From: Acidobacteriota bacterium | GTDB taxonomy: Bacteria > Acidobacteriota > Terriglobia > Bryobacterales > Bryobacteraceae | NCBI GenBank assembly: GCA_021788955.1 | Contig: JAJYKC010000097.1 | Location: 1 to 7,769, forward strand | Direction: 5' to 3' | DNA length: 7,769 bases | Shown here: positions 5,941-7,769 of the stretch, piece by piece | Layout: each line of letters begins with the position of its first letter | Numbering within the stretch: position 1 is the stretch's first letter | The notes under the pieces: model-generated | The model's database searches: none | Told to the model about the DNA's origin: nothing | What the model saw: only the letters and a program-made list of their open reading frames with translations | Made by a program: the position numbers and the translations under genes

Positions 5941-7557
5941 ATGGCTCAGACAGTAGCCGTTCTCGGCGGCGGCGTAGCCGGTCTCAGCGCCGCACAGGAA
6001 CTCGCCGAGCGCGGCTACCAGGTGCATGTCTACGAAAGGAAACCCGTCATGGGCGGCAAGGCGCGCAGCATTCCCGTGCCGGGTTCGGCCGCTCCGGACC
6101 GCAAGCCTCTTCCCGGCGAACACGGGTTCCGGTTCTTCCCCGGGTTCTACAAACACGTCACGGATACGATGCGGCGCATTCCCTACGGTGATCACGGGAA
6201 CACCTTCGATAATCTTGCGGTGGCCACACGCATTCTCCTCGCCCGGGCCGGACAAACCGAAATTACCTGGCTTGCCCGATGCCCGCAAAACCTGGAGGAT
6301 CTGCACGTATTTCTCGTGGAGCTATTTACACCTCTCGGCGTTCCCGCTCCCGAGTTAGCTTACTTTGTAAGCCGCCTCCTGATCGTCGCGACAAGCTGCC
6401 CCGAGCGCCGTTTGGCGGAATTCGAAAACATCGCCTGGTGGGACTTTATCGCCGCGCCGCGCATGTCGAAAACTTACCAGGCCTACCTGGGACAGGGTCT
6501 TACTCGCTCCCTCGTAGCAATGCGCGCTCAGGAAAGCAGCACGCGTACCGTCGGAGTTACCCAGTTGCAGCTCCTGTACGGTCTGATATCTCCGGACCGC
6601 GTGTTCGATCGCCTGCTCATGGGCCCGACCAGCGATGTCTGGATCGATCCCTGGACCGATTACCTCCGGAAATTGGGCGTGGAATTCCATCCGGGAACCC
6701 GCGTCACCGCGATCGAAACGGACGGCGCCCGCGTAACCGGCGTCACGGCCGGGAGCGGTCCGCGCGTCGAAGCCGATTACTATCTTGCCGCCCTGCCGGT
6801 CGAAGTCATGGCCTCGCTTCTTACCGAGGAACTGAAACGAGCGGCGCCGTCAATCGCTAACTTGGACAAGCTGCAAACGCGTTGGATGAACGGCATTCAG
6901 TTCTATCTCTCGCGCGATGTTCCCGTCGTAAACGGTCATGCGATCTACCTGGACTCTCCCTGGGCTCTAACATCCATCTCCCAACGGCAATTCTGGACCA
7001 ACGTGGACTTCTCGGAATTAGGAAACGGCGCGGTCCAGGGCATCCTCTCCGCCGATATCTCCGAATGGGAGGCGCCCGGTGTGGTCTATGGCAAACCAGC
7101 GCGCGAGTGTACCGCTCCGCAGATCCAGGAGGAGGTTTGGACCCAGCTTAAACAGCACCTGAATGCCGGCGGCGCGACAACCCTAAACGACGCGAACTTA
7201 CTTTCCTGGTTCCTGGATCCCGACATCGAGTTTCCCAATCCGGGCACGGCGGCTAACGCGGAGCCTTTGCTCATCAACATTGCCGGGTCGCTTCAGTACC
7301 GGCCCGAGGCGCAGGTAGAGATGGAAAACCTATTCCTGGCCTCGGATTACGTGCGCACTTACACAGACATCGCTTGCATGGAAGCCGCGAATGAAGCGGC
7401 GCGCCGTGCCGTGAACTGTGTGCTCGCCGCCTCCGGTTCTGCGGCTTCGCCCGCCCAACTCTGGCCCTTGGAGGAGCCCGCATTCCTAAAGCCGCTCCAG
7501 GAGGTCGACCGCATCCGGTTTGGCCTCGGGCTTCCTCATCACCTCGAGTCCACCTGA
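5941..7557 (+). CDS. FAD-dependent oxidoreductase, carotenoid desaturase/HpnE-like
   Basis: The 538-residue product opens with a Rossmann FAD-binding motif, GGGVAG at 9-14, followed by ERKPVMGGKARS from residue 32, where E32 is the expected ribose-binding acid. A GEHGFRFFPGFY block follows at 59-70. The C-terminal FAD motif is at about 464-495 (LFLASDYVRTYTDIACMEAA, then NEAARRAVN). These are features of the flavin amine-oxidase superfamily, closest in pattern to plant-type phytoene/zeta-carotene desaturases and hydroxysqualene dehydroxylase. There is no signal peptide, so it is likely cytoplasmic or bound to the inner face of the membrane. The substrate is unknown: no carotenoid or hopanoid synthesis gene is in the window. 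Codon use is more mixed than in the first genes, with CTT, CTA, TTA and TTG for leucine as well as CTC. It follows the DUF1801 gene after 34 nt but appears to have its own promoter. Confidence 0.88.
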   Translation: MAQTVAVLGGGVAGLSAAQELAERGYQVHVYERKPVMGGKARSIPVPGSAAPDRKPLPGEHGFRFFPGFYKHVTDTMRRIPYGDHGNTFDNLAVATRILLARAGQTEITWLARCPQNLEDLHVFLVELFTPLGVPAPELAYFVSRLLIVATSCPERRLAEFENIAWWDFIAAPRMSKTYQAYLGQGLTRSLVAMRAQESSTRTVGVTQLQLLYGLISPDRVFDRLLMGPTSDVWIDPWTDYLRKLGVEFHPGTRVTAIETDGARVTGVTAGSGPRVEADYYLAALPVEVMASLLTEELKRAAPSIANLDKLQTRWMNGIQFYLSRDVPVVNGHAIYLDSPWALTSISQRQFWTNVDFSELGNGAVQGILSADISEWEAPGVVYGKPARECTAPQIQEEVWTQLKQHLNAGGATTLNDANLLSWFLDPDIEFPNPGTAANAEPLLINIAGSLQYRPEAQVEMENLFLASDYVRTYTDIACMEAANEAARRAVNCVLAASGSAASPAQLWPLEEPAFLKPLQEVDRIRFGLGLPHHLEST

Positions 7558-7769
7558 CGCCCACCGCCAATCCCAGGATCGGCCGCCCGTCCACCTCCGC
7601 TCCCCGCTCTCCACAATCGGTCTGGTACGGGCCACTCGCTCCGCTCAGGAGCCGGAAGCCGGATGGCCGGCGCTTCCCGAAGCCCACGTCGCCTGTCGCG
7701 GGCGTACCCCGGCCCGTATGCGGCATTGAGCCTCTCCGGATCAGCCGCATCCGCCTGTACGTAAGCGGT
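7558..7769. other. Non-coding or unrecognised 3' stretch
   Basis: The 212 bases after the FAD gene hold no reading frame I recognise on either strand. Open frames here have arginine- and proline-rich translations typical of chance frames in GC-rich DNA, and the long minus-strand one continues antisense into the FAD gene. Two weak hairpins are visible: one near 7656-7675, and CGGAT at 7737-7741 pairing with ATCCG at 7749-7753. The stretch may be intergenic DNA or the edge of an element or gene that continues beyond the window. Confidence 0.5.
7656..7675 (+). terminator. Weak hairpin, possible terminator of the FAD gene
   Basis: AAGCCGG and CCGGCGCTT can pair around an ATGG loop with a small bulge; the perfect core is GCCGG at 7658-7662 with CCGGC at 7667-7671. 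It lies about 100 bases after the FAD stop and has no T-run, so a terminator role is only a guess. Confidence 0.2.

Noticed and set aside
7274..7750. Minus-strand frame of 158 codons at the 3' end as a possible real gene
   Set aside because: More than half overlaps the FAD gene antisense. The Arg/Gly/Pro-rich translation shows no family pattern.
1..7769. CRISPR arrays, tRNA/rRNA genes, transposases, toxin-antitoxin or defence genes
   Set aside because: Reading both strands gave no spaced repeats, cloverleaf-like segments, transposase motifs or paired small toxin genes.

Overview
The window reads as a stretch of chromosome from a soil-type Acidobacteriota, most likely of the Solibacter/Bryobacter branch. 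The DNA is GC-rich with many C-ending codons. The first gene belongs to the ADOP permease paralogues that are abundant in that group. Most genes have short leaders, and exported redox enzymes are prominent. The taxonomic call is inference from gene content; no rRNA or tRNA gene is present to confirm it.

All six genes I can support lie on the + strand and leave little space between them. (1) Positions 1-1020 hold the C-terminal part of an ADOP/MacB-FtsX type permease, cut off at its 5' end by the window edge. (2) Positions 1045-1632 encode a peptide deformylase that resembles the plant/mitochondrial PDF1A class. (3) Positions 1691-4038 are a two-gene unit: an exported diheme cytochrome c overlaps by 4 nt (ATGA) a PQQ-dependent alcohol dehydrogenase that carries the Asp-X-Asp signature of lanthanide-dependent enzymes. 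(4) Positions 4084-5906 are a second coupled pair: an exported metal-dependent amidohydrolase, again with an ATGA overlap, followed by a small DUF1801-type protein. (5) Positions 5941-7557 encode a FAD-dependent carotenoid-desaturase/HpnE-like oxidoreductase. The last 212 bases hold no gene I recognise.

The clearest functional partnership is the cytochrome plus PQQ dehydrogenase. The dehydrogenase has no cytochrome domain of its own, so the adjacent diheme cytochrome is the obvious periplasmic electron acceptor. The other genes look like ordinary neighbours with no evident shared pathway. I see no mobile element, CRISPR array, RNA gene or defence system. The most notable points are the predicted lanthanide site without the usual vicinal cysteines, the eukaryote-like deformylase, TAnAAT boxes placed almost at the start codons, and a shared Ala|Gln cleavage site in three consecutive exported proteins.
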